Positions 22,158 through 34,385 of a stretch of DNA of 64,000 bases are shown one piece after another. A program made the position numbers and the translations under genes. Within the stretch, counting starts at the first letter, position 1, and each line of letters starts with the position of its first letter. Source of the stretch: Aurifilum marmelostoma (Eukaryota > Ascomycota > Sordariomycetes > Diaporthales > Cryphonectriaceae); NCBI GenBank assembly GCA_027559495.1, contig JAMXSV010000005.1:186001-250000 (forward strand). The letters are read 5' to 3'. The notes below the pieces were generated by a model. It ran no database searches, was not told the DNA's origin, and worked only from the letters and a program-made list of their open reading frames with translations.

Positions 22158-24238
22158 CTAGCTGGCTGAGATGGGCACTTCGTCCGACTTCTTCTCGCCA
22201 GAGAGTACATCAGCTTGGCCAGACTCCTCGCGACCATTCGCTCCAGCGCCACCAGTGCTGCCTGCCTTTCTCTGCCTCAGGAGTGCAAGCAGGTAGCTCC
22301 CCTCAGTAACATGATGCTCTGGCTCCTCGCTATCTACTTCCTCGCCAGCCTTTGGCTTGACAATGCCCACATTTCCTAGACACGCCGCGCACACGATACA
22401 GAACCCCATGAACGGACAGATGGCCACAAATGCCCACACCATGGCCATCTTGGGATCTTCAGCGGCCAGATTGTTGTACACAGTTGTCATGATCGTCAGC
22501 GCCAGGGCGCCTCCAAACGGCATGGCGATCCCCATCAGCGATACGATGCTTGCGATGGACTCTGGAAAGAAGCCGACCGCGTGGAGGGTGCCCGGCATGA
22601 AGCGCAGCCCCGTACCGACACCGCTAAAGGCGACCATCCCGTATATGTTGGCAACGTGGCCTGTCGACATAGCCCACGCCAAAAGACCGATGCCAACAGC
22701 CTCGATGGTCGATCCTAAAAAGAGGGGCAGGAAAGTGCCCCGCGGCCAGACGTTGCAGAAGAGCATGGCGAGGTAGACGCCCACACCGATACCCGGGGTA
22801 TAGTAGAGAAGCTGCACGCCGGCCTTTGAGGACGAATAGCCAAGGATGAGAGTGAAGTAGAGGTCGACATAGTAGAGTACCTTTTACGAACACAAGGTCA
22901 GCCATCCTGTCATTGGGCATCCTAGGTTAATGGCAGGGGACCGGGGGGGGGGGGGGGGGAGCTCACGCTGTAGATAGCCATGCCTGTCGAAAAGTTGATA
23001 TAGAACAGCAACCCCACATCGCGGTTCTTGATGAAGCGCCATGGAATCATTGGCTTCTGCGAAGAGAACCTCTTCCCGAGGACCCGATCTGGTGCCATAA
23101 GAAACTCATACACGAGCCACATCACGGCGAGAAGACCGCCGAGGATCAAGGGCACAAGGACCTCGTACGAGTTCCAGGCGTATGTGTCGCCTGCCCACGT
23201 GAATGCCAGAATAATCAAACCGAATCCGAATAAGAAGAGCAGCTGGCCGCCAACATCGATTGTCAGCAGTCGGCGAACCACCGTCCCTCCAGTCTTGGCC
23301 TTCTGCGTCGTCACAACCTCTTCATCGTCGATACCGGCCAAGGGCTGTGGGCCTACCAACTCCTTGCGCAGCACAAAGAATATAATGATGATGCCCAAAA
23401 CACAGATGGGCAGATTGATCCCAAAACACCACCTCCAGTTCGCACTGGTCAGGTATCCGCCGATGACTGGTCCGATCGCGTAGGAGCATCCGCCCGTGAG
23501 TGCAAAGAACGACCAGTTCTTGGCGTTCTCCTGCAAGCTGACCTTGTCGGAGATGATTACGCGTACCAGGACGCTGATGCCTGCACAGGCGACACCTTGG
23601 AAGCCACGGCCGAGGAGGAGAACGGGGAAGGACGTCGTGGGCGCTCCAGTACAGAGGGCACTGCCGAGGGTCATCAGGACGAGAACAGCCTGGAGAGAAG
23701 TGTGTCGGCCAAAAATGTCCGCCATTTGGCCCCCTAGACAGGGTTCGCGTCAGTGCTGGCCATCAGAAGATACACTCATCGAGAGACGGGGGCGTACAGA
23801 ACGGAATGAAGGCGGCGCTAGTCAGGTTGAAAGCCGAGACAATCCAATTGAGCTCAGCAACCTCGTCTATCCGGTAGGATCAGTCAATGGCATTCGTAAG
23901 TGATCTGCAAACAGGTGTCTTCTTACTGAAATCGATAGCGATGAAAGGCAAAGCGCTTGCTACACTGAAGCCGCTGTCAGCATCATTCGTATATCGCAAT
24001 CAATCTCCTTCGCCCCGGCCCACACAAGAAGGCTCACATGGTGACATCGAGAGCCTGAAGGGCAAATGGCATCAAGAGACCCGCGATTAGCTTCAGCCTA
24101 TAGATGAGTGCCCGGTGGCCCTCTGCCTTGCACTGCTCGCATGGGTCCAAGTTCTCTCCTGGATTCTGGATCAACTCGCCATTCTGAATAGCACGTCGCT
24201 GGTGCACGCAAGGGGGGCCGTGGCTTGTCTGGCGCCAT
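22158..24238 (-). CDS. MFS transporter, 14-TM (one-base frameshift in exon 1)
   Basis: Five exons: 24238-24038, 23964-23927, 23866-23798, 23733-22967 and 22880-22158. All four introns are GT-AG and all junctions are in phase, giving 598 residues once one base is removed from the six-base run at 24212-24217. Without that change only about 10 N-terminal codons are in frame. TM1 reads LIAGLLMPFALQALDVTIVASALPFIA, then LNWIVSAFNLTSAAF and WGQMADIFGRH (loop 2-3 motif). These are followed by GRGFQGVACAG, IGPVIGGYLT and NWRWCFGINLP, all hallmarks of the 14-helix MFS drug/metabolite exporters. The cytosolic N terminus has a CEQCKAEGH stretch of unknown meaning. The C-terminal tail is polar. The substrate is unknown. 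Confidence 0.9.
22943..22959. repeat. G17 homopolymer inside MFS intron 4
   Basis: Seventeen consecutive G on the plus strand (C17 in the transcript) lie within intron 22881-22966, close to its 5' splice site. Confidence 0.9.
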
Positions 24239-27200
24239 GATCACGAAGGAAAAAGAAATGTCTCTAGAGAGACGACTGTAGATTGTCACGAGACGTCGAT
24301 CAAAAAAAAGGATTGTCTCCTAGAGTCGTCTTCTTCGTCGACAACACGTGACGCAAGTCCGGTCCAGGAACCCGTCTGTCTTTGCCGTGCTCGTGAACCT
24401 GTCAGCCAGGGCAGACAGAACCTAGATATCATGTCTGCGGTGCATCGTGGATGTCAAGACTTGTCGTCAAAAGAAGCCTTTTCGAAGCCATCGTCGTGGA
24501 TCCCTACGATGCACCAGCAGGAGGCATTGCTGCAATGCCTTGCATCGGAGATGTCCATGTGGATATCAATGAGCAGGGATCGGACTTCTGAAGAGTGCGA
24601 GGACCGGAAAGACAGCCAATAGAGGAGGTTCCAGGGCCAAGCGAAAGCGAGCGCTGCCCGATATCTAACAATAGCTGGTGTCCTTGTTCGAGTATCATGG
24701 GCCAGATGCTGCCAAATCTCGATCTCGAAGCATTCTGGCGATCACTGCGAGGCTCTAGATCTGGACGGAATCGAGCTCAACAGACGGGAGGGAAGCATCT
24801 TGGGGTTGTCTTTTGTGGTACGAGTTCTGGGTCCATCGCCAGTGGGGCTTTTGAGGGTGTCTAGCCTCGGCAATGATTCGTGGCCATAATCGTGTGTAGT
24901 GGCAGGCCGTCACGACGTGTTGGCTGAGGGCTCAAAATGATCCGTAACAAAGTCTGATTTGTTTATCAGTCAAGGTGTTCAAAGGTGTGATCCAAATCTT
25001 ACTGCACATGTGCTGTATCATTCTGTGGATGCGGAAGGAAGGCCACTGGGTGGTTCATTATGTCAGCATTGTGATTGAGTTTACAGTTTGTGCAGGCACG
25101 ATGATGACAGTGATTGCCCGATTATCCTCTCCCATCCCCGCTCTCTGTCACTCGTTCAAGAAACACCGTTGATGGGCATGCAGCTGGATGTTTGCTCCGA
25201 CATCTCTTGCATGAACCTTCACCGCATGTCTCTGCACATGTCTATGCTTTTGTTGTCGAGGAGAACGGCTGGCCCACACCTGCTGCAACCACGCGACCAA
25301 CCGACAAAACGCTTGATATCTGATCTGGGTGCTCGCCATGTGCAGCCCGAGGTCTTGCAACAAGCTCTTCCATCCATTGTCAGACGACATAACGACTCGT
25401 ACTGGCAGAATGTCGGGTTCTGCGGAGAACCTCTGTCCAAGGTGCCACACAGGCAGTGAAGACTGAGAAGGAGAGATATGAGACCTATGAGGGAGGTCCA
25501 GGGGCCGCTGACGATAGCAACAGAGCGTTGCAGGAACGGCTTTCCGAAACTGACCAGACTCGAACCATTCGCGAAGACGCTTCGTAAAACCCTAAGCGCA
25601 TCCAGAGCCCCAAGGTCAATCATGTCGTCCCATAACGGATCAGATCATCCATTCAACTCGCATGTCACACTCGACCTTATTATGTTGCCTCCAAAGTTTG
25701 CAAGGCTGAGGCAAGCCATGAGGAGCCACCTCGCAAAACCAGGACCATACGACAGGGCTCGATAACATGATTCAGTGCGGCATAGGCTGCGGAGCAAGGC
25801 TCATCATGGCTGAAGGCTCATCGACAACATCGGGCTGTCCGGATCTCTGCGCGACTTCTCGTCGTGACATACTATGCCATGATCGGGGCATTGAACACGA
25901 GGATCTTGTCGACGACAGTGTCTACTGGGCTAGGACACATGCTGCGCATGAAGGGCTGCCTTTTTCAGGCCTTGACCAGAAAATATCGCAAAATCTCAAG
26001 TTTCACGATGTGCGCCCTTCTGTTCGGCCATGCGGAAGTTGCGGTAGTTGCGGCTAACGGACCAAGCAGCTCATCCCCTGACAACTGTCGAGGCTAGACT
26101 GGACCCGCCAAAACGGGGTTGGCAAGTCCAATGCCTGAGAAGGGAATCTTCGATCTTGCTCGTCGGGGCCACATTCGTATCTGGTCTGCATCGTTGAAAG
26201 GCAGGTAGGTATTCACGAGTCGTAAAAGGTCAACACCGATGATGGAAACCCCGAAGTGCTTCTCGTTCAGAAAGAAAACATGGGCAAGAGGGATCCGGCC
26301 CGCTCTTGAATTTCTTTCACGTGCGGAAGAGCGGCAAAGCGACCCGCCTAGCTCTGTTGCATCTGCCGAATGCTACATCACCCAGGTATAAAGGCATGGC
26401 GCATTTGAGCGTTTTTGGGCTGCCTTCGTTGCCTCCCAAGCCTCCCTGCTAGGGTGGCCCCTCGCCGGAACGGACGCTGAATTCCTGCAGCTCGGAGCTG
26501 CATCCCAAGCGCTTGTGCAGGCCTCTTCGTGCAGAACGGACCTGTATCATCGCATCCAGGAGCTGTGACTGGACAAGAGGAAGTCCATAGACCAGTCACT
26601 TGCCGATGACCAGACCATCACTAATCCTACAGCGCCCGAGATAGTGCGTTGGAGTGGGTCCGGTCCCGGCGCCGTTGACTCTCAAGGGCGCCCAGGATCG
26701 CCACCCAAGGGGCAGGCTCGAGGCTTGCTGCAGGCCCCGCGTCGACAGGGCACTCTGTTCTGTCAGATTAGCTCAGCACCACCACCAGAGGCCTGGTGCC
26801 AAGTGTGTGCCTTAAGGCCGGTCCCGATCCCGGTCCCGGTATTGAAGCCCTTTGCCTCCCGCATGGTGAGTGGATGAAAGTGGGCCGCATGCAGTTCTGA
26901 CGCTGCGGGCACTGCACCGAGTAAGACGGCCCAAGTCGAGAGAGAGAATTGCATCTTCAAACCATCCCAGGGGCGCTTTCTTCACTTCTCACCTCTTCTC
27001 AACCACACGTGTCACACCTCACACCTACGAAGGCATGATCCACCCCGCTCATACGGTAGATCACTGCCAGAGCCACCATTCTCTTTTCCGGTCTAAAGGA
27101 GCTTGCTCGTTACCAGTCTGGGTTTTGTAAAACCAACACGGTTCTCGCGCTGCTCATCAACATAGTCTTTCCCGCCTTTACGAAGTCGAAGCTATCACAC

Positions 27201-27468
27201 CAGCACGCACAGCAGAAGAGCGAGAGGTCGACGGGCTCGTGGGCGAGCGAGTACCAGGATTTTAGAGCACGACGTCGATTTTAGAATTTGGCTTCCAAAT
27301 CCTTGCGCGTCACGCACTGCGGCCTGGCTTGCTCCTGACGGGGTGTTGAGAACCGGGCGTTTAGACAGCACAAGCCCCCCCCCCAAGAAACACCGCCTCT
27401 TGGCCCAGCGCACAGCGGCTTATTTCCACCAACCGGTCCGTGTCCGTCCCTTGTTCAGCCTCGCTGAG
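24239..27468. other. Gene-poor stretch of 3.2 kb
   Basis: No supported gene. Short frames such as the 47-codon one at 24451-24591 look partly coding but have no recognised family. The last ~400 bases are the promoter and 5' UTR of the Zn2Cys6 regulator, with a C10 run at 27375-27384. Confidence 0.4.
26763..26954 (-). CDS. Possible small secreted protein (weak)
   Basis: A frame of 63 residues starts with MQFSLSTWAVLLGAVPAASE, which looks like a cleavable signal peptide, followed by a His/Thr/Gly-rich tail with a GTGIGTG repeat. There is no intron support and no family. I include it only because the N terminus is so signal-like; it could easily be chance. Confidence 0.22.
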   Translation of the reverse strand: MQFSLSTWAVLLGAVPAASELHAAHFHPLTMREAKGFNTGTGIGTGLKAHTWHQASGGGAELI

Positions 27469-30400
27469 ATGGACGACTTGGGCCAACCAACGTCGCTATC
27501 GAATTCGCCCAATCCGGGAAGTCCGGTCGAGTCTGTCGCCGACAACATCCCACAAGACTCTTCACACAGCCATGCTACGACTGCCCACAATGGACCCTCG
27601 CCGCGACCGCATACTCATCCTGCCTACCCTGGCGCGTCCGTGTATACGCCGACAGACACTCCCTCCGAACGCCTGAATCCTCGAAGCTGCGTGACCTGCC
27701 GGAGGAGGAAAGTTAGGTGCGACAAGCACATGCCATGCTCAAACTGTCGGAGAGCTCAGATACCATGTATCTTCCCTGCCCCTGGTCGCGCGCCTCGCCG
27801 ACAACGTCCCAAAGACCCAAATGCACCACCAAAGCAACCTTCCAGCGACCGCGAGATCGAGCTGATGAAGCGGCTTCGGAAGCTCGAGGGCATTGTGGAG
27901 GAATTGAGCGGCCAGATCGAAGTGGAGACGGCAAAAAACAACTCAAGCACCGGTAACTCGCCCGAGGGCGCGGCTCATATTGGAGGGGATTCATATACGC
28001 CCAGCTCGGGTCAGCACCGGAACGAGAGGGCGGACAGTATTGCCGCTGGTAGCACGCACAGCCAGGGCTCGCCCATGGGACAGAGTGATGGCAGGCCGTC
28101 GCCCTTTAACTTCAATTCCAGTTCTTCGACCAACGTACCTCAGAGGCAGGATAGCATGAACAAGAAGTTTGGCAGGCTGGTGATTAACGATCATGGCAAG
28201 ACCAGATACGTTAGCAGCGTTTTCTGGTCCAAGATCACAGACGAGGTCAGTAAGAGGCATTGCGCCGCTGGTCAGGTGTATCCTTTCTGCGAGACTTTAA
28301 CGAGGCGAGCTAATCAGGACAACAATAGCTCGACGAGATACGGAACGAAACACAGCGGCTGACAGACGGGGAATCTGACCTTTCGGACGGCGAAAGCCCT
28401 GCGGCTACAGCCACAAGTCGCAGCCGCGGTGATCATCACGCCTTCATCTTCGGATACAGATCAGCCGACGTCGACCTGAGGGCGCTCCACCCCCTCCCAT
28501 CCCAAATACCCTACATGTGGCAATTGTATCAGGAGAACGTGGACCCTATCGTCAAGGTAATACACGTTCCAACCGTTGACAAGCTAGTCAAGGAGACGAG
28601 GAAAAATCTCGATAATATCGGGCCGGCAAACGAATGTCTCATGTTTGCGATCTACTTTGCCGCCATCACCTCGATAGACGCAGCTGATGTGAGCGGTCTC
28701 CCATACAGAAGAATAAGCCCCCCGTTTTGTAATCTGGCTAACTGCGAGCTGCAGGTGCAAACGAATTTCGGCGTCGATCGTGATGAGCTCATAAGCAAGT
28801 ACAGATTCGCTCTGGAGCAGGCCCTCGCCAGGGCCAATTTTATCACCACATCAGAGCTGGTTGTGCTCCAGGCCTTCATAGTGTTCCTCGTCCTCGTCAG
28901 GCGCCATGATGACACCAGGTTCTGTTGGACCCTGACAGGTCTTGCTATCCGGATCGGACAGTCTATGGGCCTGCATCGGGACGGGATGTATCTTCCCGGG
29001 CTGACACCTCTGGAAATTGAAATGCGACGAAGGCTCTTCTGGGCCTTGTGCATCCTAGATCTGCGATCAGCAGAAGACCAAGGCACCGAGCTTACCATTG
29101 CCGACAAATCGTTCGACACCGAACTGCCACTCAACATCAATGACACGGACCTGACAGACGAGACAACAGAGATGCCACAAGCACGACAGGGTGCGACGGA
29201 TATGACCTTCTCCCTCATCCGGTACGAAGTCTGCGCCGCCGCCCGGCGATTATATGTTGTCTCCTCGGCTTCGCCTATGCAGTGTCCACGAGACGTTGCC
29301 ATCTCACTGGAGGAGCGCGAAAGCATGGTACGGTCTATCTACGAGAACGTGGAAGAGAAGTACTTCAAGGACGCGTCCACGTCGTGCAATGCCCAGCTCT
29401 GGACAGCCGCCAACATTGCGCGCGTCATTGTGGCCAAAATGACTCTTGTCATCTACCAACCAGTGCTCCTCCCCGGTACTGACGGCCAGGTGCTATCCGA
29501 CGAGATCCGAGAACGCATCTTCACCGCCGCCACCGAGATCTTCGAGTACAACCACCAGCTCAACTCGGACCCAAGGTCACGACAGTGGAAGTGGCTCTTC
29601 CAGACGTATACGCAGTGGCACGCAGTGGCCTACGTCCTCATGGAGGTTGCTCGCCGCCCTTGGGCTGCCGGGGTAGAGCGCGCCTGGGCTGCGCTTAACT
29701 CCGTCTTTGCCAGCCCGTCGCCGGACGATCTGGAGCGCATCGCTGGACATCAGTCGATGTGGCTGCCGCTGAAGAAGATCTATCTCAAGGCCAAGAAGCA
29801 CCGCGAGGCGGAGATTGCGAGACTCAAGGCTGATCCAGACGCGGCAACACAGCTGGAGATCCAGGAGCGGAACAAAGCGCCGGTACCGCTCAGCTTCGCG
29901 GCCATGCCTGGGTCTGTCAAGAGCGCGATCGCACTTGAACGCTGGCGCAAACTGGTGAACGCGCCGCCTTTGCCGCCGGAGGTGCTGAATCAACAACAGC
30001 GGCCATTTACCCCAGCGCAGCTACCTGGCCAGAGGGGCAGTGCGCTGAAGACGGTGACAAACAGTAACACTGACAACAACAACAACAACAGCAACAGCAT
30101 CATCATCGACGCGAGCGGCCCTGCACACCAACCCGACCTACGGGACCCGCACATGATGAGCCAGGTAGAGAACATCGTGAGCAGTCCACAGTTTCTACCC
30201 CAGAACATGTGGCCAGTTGCATTCGCGCCGCCCGGATATCAGGACCTCGCCCGCGCGGCGGCCAGCATTAATGTGTTCCCTTTTGGAAGCGGCGGCGACA
30301 TCCCACGGCAGGACGCAACCCTCGGCAATTTCGCCAACACCAGCACTAATAACAACATCACCACCACTAACGCTACTCAACGACCCAACGCGCCTGCGAC

Positions 30401-30755
30401 CACCATGGCGACGGGATCTGGCATGCAGGCCACGCCACTCCTCGACGCGCTCAGGGTCGAGGGCAATCTCCCACCGTGGTTGTGGAATGACACGCCCAAC
30501 TCGAGCTCTTTTGGGACGCCGCCGTCTGCCACAGGGAGCAACAGCGGGCCTGTGAGCGCGACACCGGGCGGCGGGCAGGCCCAAGCCTCGACTCCCACGT
30601 TCGGCTTTCCGCTCGCTGGTGGCCAGAGCGAGGGCCTGCCTCCAGAGGATATCGACATTGATATGAATGACGATTTCAACTGGGCGGATTGGGGCCAGAC
30701 AGTGATGGAGAGCGGGGGTAACATGGGCGCCGCATGGAGTGCACATGGGATATAG
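27469..30755 (+). CDS. Zn2Cys6 fungal-specific transcription factor
   Basis: Exons 27469-28245, 28329-28688 and 28755-30755 give 1045 residues. The binuclear zinc cluster has Cys at 74, 77, 84, 90, 93 and 100 (C-x2-C-x6-C-x5-C-x2-C-x6-C), followed by a basic linker and a probable coiled coil (ELMKRLRKLEGIVEELSGQI) for dimerisation. The fungal-specific regulatory domain covers roughly residues 320-700, with GLAIRIGQSMGLHRDG and EMRRRLFWALCILD as signature segments. The C-terminal ~300 residues are Asn/Ser/Gly/Pro-rich with an Asn repeat and end in an acidic-aromatic stretch (DIDIDMNDDFNWADW), a plausible activation domain. Intron 2 (66 nt, GTGAGC..CTAAC..GCAG) is a multiple of three and stop-free, so retention would add 22 residues. 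Target genes are not known. Confidence 0.92.
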
Positions 30756-31539
30756 AGAGGTCTTGTCAAAGCAGACCATCATAACTTGCGGGTCTGAAAT
30801 TGGTTTTTGGGGGGTTTTGGGTCTTCCTTCTTTGTATTCTGGGCCGAAGCGTTCTTTCATTTTTTGGAACAGAGGTGTGTTTCAGCGTTTTCCAGGTGCA
30901 GCTTGTTCTTGTTTTATTATTTCGGCTTCAAACTTCTTCATTTGCAGCAGTGCTTATGATTCTCATGGCCGCATCTGCTTGATGAGCCCGCTGGGGTATG
31001 TCCATATATGTGTAAGTCGGTATGTCTTTGCGGTTTGTGCAGAGGTCTCACTTCTCGTTTTCCGTTTCGTACAAAATTCGATACCCCCATCTTCCCGACC
31101 CCTTCATTCATGGCACGTACATAACACATATACACACTATACACAGTGCTGTCAAAAATACACTTATATTTGGGCGAATAGCTCCACCTCCACCATTTGC
31201 CATTGCCAACCCACCACCACGGCGGCCTGTGGGGGCGTTGGCGTTCCGGGTAATTGCAGATCCGGGAGACGATTCCGTTGGCGGGGCCCAAATGTATGAT
31301 CCACCCAATGCGGGGCAGAATTGACGACATCGCCATGTTGACGCTGGTGGCTCTCTTGCACATGGATGAGCATGCCCCTCATCATGATTTGAGTAACACA
31401 TGACAGGCCTTGACGGGACAGGCAGAAGCAGAGGATATCTTGTACACATTCTTGAGTCTCAACATCTCACAAATGCAGACGGTGCTTATAGGAGCACAAT
31501 TCAACCGACTCAACGACTCAAGACACACGATCGATCAAC
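30756..31539. other. Intergenic
   Basis: This holds the 3' UTR of the regulator and the promoter of the hydroxyacid dehydrogenase. Minus- and plus-strand frames here are shadows of each other; no gene. Confidence 0.4.
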
Positions 31540-32661
31540 ATGGCAAGTGCTGTCAAAGTAGCTGTCCTTGACGACTACCAAGGCTTCGCGGAGCCCATCT
31601 TTCAGAAACTCGACCCGAGCAAATTCTCAGTGACCATCTTCCGCGACACACTTCTCCCGTACAACCACCCAGACACGCCTCAGGATGAGAAAGACAAACT
31701 CGTCGCTCGCCTCGAGCCCTTCCCCATCATCTGTACGAGAATAACAGCTCCATCACCCAAATTTTCAGACCCTTGATTTACCCATCCCACTAACATCGTC
31801 ATCCTACCACCAGGCACAATGAGGGAGCGTACACCTATCCCCCGTGAGCTCGTCACCAGGCTGCCGAACCTGAAGCTGCTCCTTACCACAGGCCTCCGCA
31901 ATAAGGGCCTCGACCTCCCGGCCCTCCGAGAAGCAGGCGTCCCGGTGGCCGGCGTCCCGTCCTCGGGCGAGAGCACCACCCACCACTGCGTCGCCATGAT
32001 CCTGGCCCTGGCCCGCAACCTGCTCCCCGACGACAGCTCCGTCAAGGCCGGCGGGTGGCAGTCGGGTGTCGCCGTGCCGCTGGCCGGGAGGACGCTGGGC
32101 GTGCTGGGGCTGGGGCGGCTGGGGCTGGCGGTGGCCAAGATCATGCGCGGGGCGTTCGGGATGCGGGTGGTGGCCTGGAGCCCGAACCTGACGCAGGAGA
32201 AAGCGGACGAGCAGGCGCGGGCTGCGGGGCTGGAGGCGGGGGCGTTTTTGGTTGTCGGCCGGGAGGAGCTCTTTGCCTCGGCGGACGTGCTGAGCGTGCA
32301 TGTTGTGCTGTCGGACCGGTCGCGGGGAATGGTCACTGCTGATGACCTGGGGCGGATGAAGGAGGATGCCATCTTTATCAACACGAGCAGGGGGCCTATT
32401 GTGGTCGAGGAGGACCTGCTCGGGTTGCTGGAGCAGGGCAGGATCAGGGCTGCTGGTGTGGATGTGTTTGATATTGAGCCTCTGCCTGCTGACAGCAGGT
32501 GGAGGACGACAAAGTGGGGGGCTGAGGGGAGGAGCCAGGTGCTGCTCACGCCACACACTGGGTACGCTGAGAAGGACATCTTTACTGCGTGGTATGAGGC
32601 TCAGGTGCAGAATATTGTCAGGTGGGCAAAAGGTGAGGAGCTGGAGGGCTTGATGAATTAG
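31540..32661 (+). CDS. D-isomer-specific 2-hydroxyacid dehydrogenase
   Basis: Exons 31540-31732 and 31814-32661 join in phase (GTACGA..CCAG) to 346 residues. This NAD(P)-dependent enzyme interconverts 2-keto and D-2-hydroxy acids; relatives include D-3-phosphoglycerate and glyoxylate/hydroxypyruvate reductases. The catalytic domain starts VAVLDDYQG. The dinucleotide-binding segment is LGVLGLGRLG with WSPN after beta-2, where the lack of an acidic residue leaves cofactor choice open. The catalytic residues are visible: Arg in the LSDRSRG region, Glu in VDVFDIEPLP and His in LTPHTGYAE. It lacks the ACT domain of true serine-pathway enzymes, so I leave the substrate open. Confidence 0.9.
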
Positions 32662-33044
32662 CTAAGGTGGCCACAGGAGATATGGGGGGTTGAATGGTGC
32701 ACAACAATGTAATATTCCATGGTGGGTGCCTACAGATTCTTGTTCTATCAGGGCTATCGATTTGCACATATCAGATGACATTCTGATTTTTGTCAACCTG
32801 CTGCAAACAAAGACACAATCCCCTGCCTGCTCCCCAACTTGGATTCTCCTTTTCTCTTTCGACGGACAAACCACCCATCCCCTCCACCTCTCAACCTTCT
32901 CCTCTCCCACCTTTCACCAGCCCATCCTCTTCAATTGTCCTACTGGTGTCAAGGCAGGTCTCTTCAGTAAGTATTTTCAATTACCAATATATTGACCAAT
33001 CTCAATGGCCTGTGCAGAGCACTGACACAGCTGCGACGATAGAA
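32662..33044 (+). promoter_or_regulatory. Promoter and 5' UTR with probable UTR intron
   Basis: Upstream of the next gene is a pyrimidine-rich leader. A GTAAGT..GCAG intron can be drawn at 32967-33017 (51 nt), entirely before the ATG at 33045. Confidence 0.45.
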
Positions 33045-34385
33045 ATGAGCAGCACCAAGCAGAAGAACAACGACGACGACGACGTCAACATGTCCTCTGG
33101 TATGGAGGACGGCGAGATGCCATCTAGCGACGGTATGTACTATTCACATCCTCTGTCTGGATTCTCTCTTTCCATTCCTTCGTCCATCCATGCCCCTGCC
33201 GATTATTCTTCCTTCCATCTCTCCCTCTGTTTCTCTCGCGATCCCCTCCTAAGGCGCATCACCACTACGCCCTGCCGTGGTGAAAACTCTATACCATCAG
33301 CGTCAACAACACCTAATAACAACTCAACTAACTCTTTTGCTACTCAAGACGGCCCCGTCACTGCAGAGCCAGCAGCTCTGCCCACGCACAGCAGCGACAA
33401 GCACGCCGAGCTCCCCTCCGCCGACGTCGCCACCCCCCAGGAGCGCTTCGCAGCCAACGTGCGTCGCCACCTCGGCACGATCATCGAGCCTCTCTCCTTC
33501 AGCGACAGCGACGGTCCCAACGTGGCCTTGAAGCGCAAGCCCATCAACCCCCTGCCCCCTCGCCCCTCCCCCGCCGCTGGCGCCTCGTCGTCGTCCACCA
33601 CCACCACCACCACCACCACCACCACCACCAGCTACCCGAGCCTGTTCGACTCCCTCTCCGACGCCATCGGCCAGCTACTCCACCACCCCATCGAGCCTCC
33701 CATCAACGCCCCGCCCATGGACAAGCTCAAGTACGAGTGCCTCCGCCGCGGCCTGCACCACCCAGAGATCAAGTTCACCCAGGACGGCGGCCAGGTCCAC
33801 TGCTCCGCCAATGCGACCAAGACGCTGGCCTGCGAGGCCGTGGCCGAAGTGGGTGGTGTCTTTGCCGACGCGGACAGCGCCAAGGACTCGGTGGTCCTCC
33901 GCGCGCTGAAGATTGTGCGGTCCTGGCCTGTTGGTGATCCCATCGCCATGGCTGTCGGCCACGGCGTTCCGCACCGCGGCAGGATCTTGCAGGACAGCAA
34001 GAAGAACAAGAAGAAGGTGGTGGCAGCCGCCGCCAGGGAGGACAAGAAGCAGGCCAAGGAGGACAAGAAAGTGCAGGGCAACGAGGGCGCGGCCACGGCC
34101 TCCCGACCGGTCGTCTGCTCGGGCGTCGACATGAACGACCCTGTTCAGGCGCGTGCCTATGTTGAGGGCTTCCGCATGGGTCAGCTGGTGAGCGCCAGTG
34201 AGCAGCCCCAGGGTGCTACTCCTGGTGCTGCTGGCGCGTCTGCTCCTGGTTCTGCCGCCGGCGAGAAGCGCGCCCGTTCTCGCTCGCGATCCCTTTCCCT
34301 CAGCTCGAAGCGCCGCCGTGGCTTTTCGGTCGAGCCCTGCCGCCCTCGCCAGGAGGAGACCAAGTCTCTCTCCCGCAGCAGCTGA
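33045..34385 (+). CDS. Unrecognised low-complexity, nuclear-looking protein
   Basis: Exons 33045-33132 and 33349-34385 give 374 residues. I do not recognise a family. The N terminus is Asp/Ser/Met-rich. A poly-Thr stretch of 11 residues lies near 125-135, followed by the best-conserved-looking part (about 138-230), SYPSLFDSLSDAIGQLLHHP then MDKLKYECLRRGLHHPEIKF. Next comes a Lys/Ala-rich charged stretch (KKNKKKVVAAAAREDKKQ). The Arg-Ser C terminus (RARSRSRSLSLSSKRRR) resembles splicing-related RS tails and can serve as a nuclear signal. The intron (216 nt, GTATGT..ACTAAC..CAAG) is a stop-free multiple of three, so unspliced mRNA would also be translated in frame. Confidence 0.65.
   Translation: MSSTKQKNNDDDDVNMSSGMEDGEMPSSDGMYYSHPLSGFSLSIPSSIHAPADYSSFHLSLCFSRDPLLRRITTTPCRGENSIPSASTTPNNNSTNSFATQDGPVTAEPAALPTHSSDKHAELPSADVATPQERFAANVRRHLGTIIEPLSFSDSDGPNVALKRKPINPLPPRPSPAAGASSSSTTTTTTTTTTTSYPSLFDSLSDAIGQLLHHPIEPPINAPPMDKLKYECLRRGLHHPEIKFTQDGGQVHCSANATKTLACEAVAEVGGVFADADSAKDSVVLRALKIVRSWPVGDPIAMAVGHGVPHRGRILQDSKKNKKKVVAAAAREDKKQAKEDKKVQGNEGAATASRPVVCSGVDMNDPVQARAYVEGFRMGQLVSASEQPQGATPGAAGASAPGSAAGEKRARSRSRSLSLSSKRRRGFSVEPCRPRQEETKSLSRSS
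33597..33629 (+). repeat. (ACC)11 microsatellite coding poly-Thr
   Basis: Eleven perfect ACC units encode eleven Thr in the preceding gene. Length variation between strains is likely for such a tract. Confidence 0.9.

Noticed and set aside
1..24238. Secondary-metabolite gene cluster suggested by three MFS genes
   Set aside because: No PKS, NRPS, terpene synthase or P450 gene lies near them, and housekeeping genes intervene.
24451..24591. 47-codon frame beginning MSRLVVKRSLFEAIVV
   Set aside because: Looks protein-like but isolated; downstream frames do not continue it through an acceptable intron.
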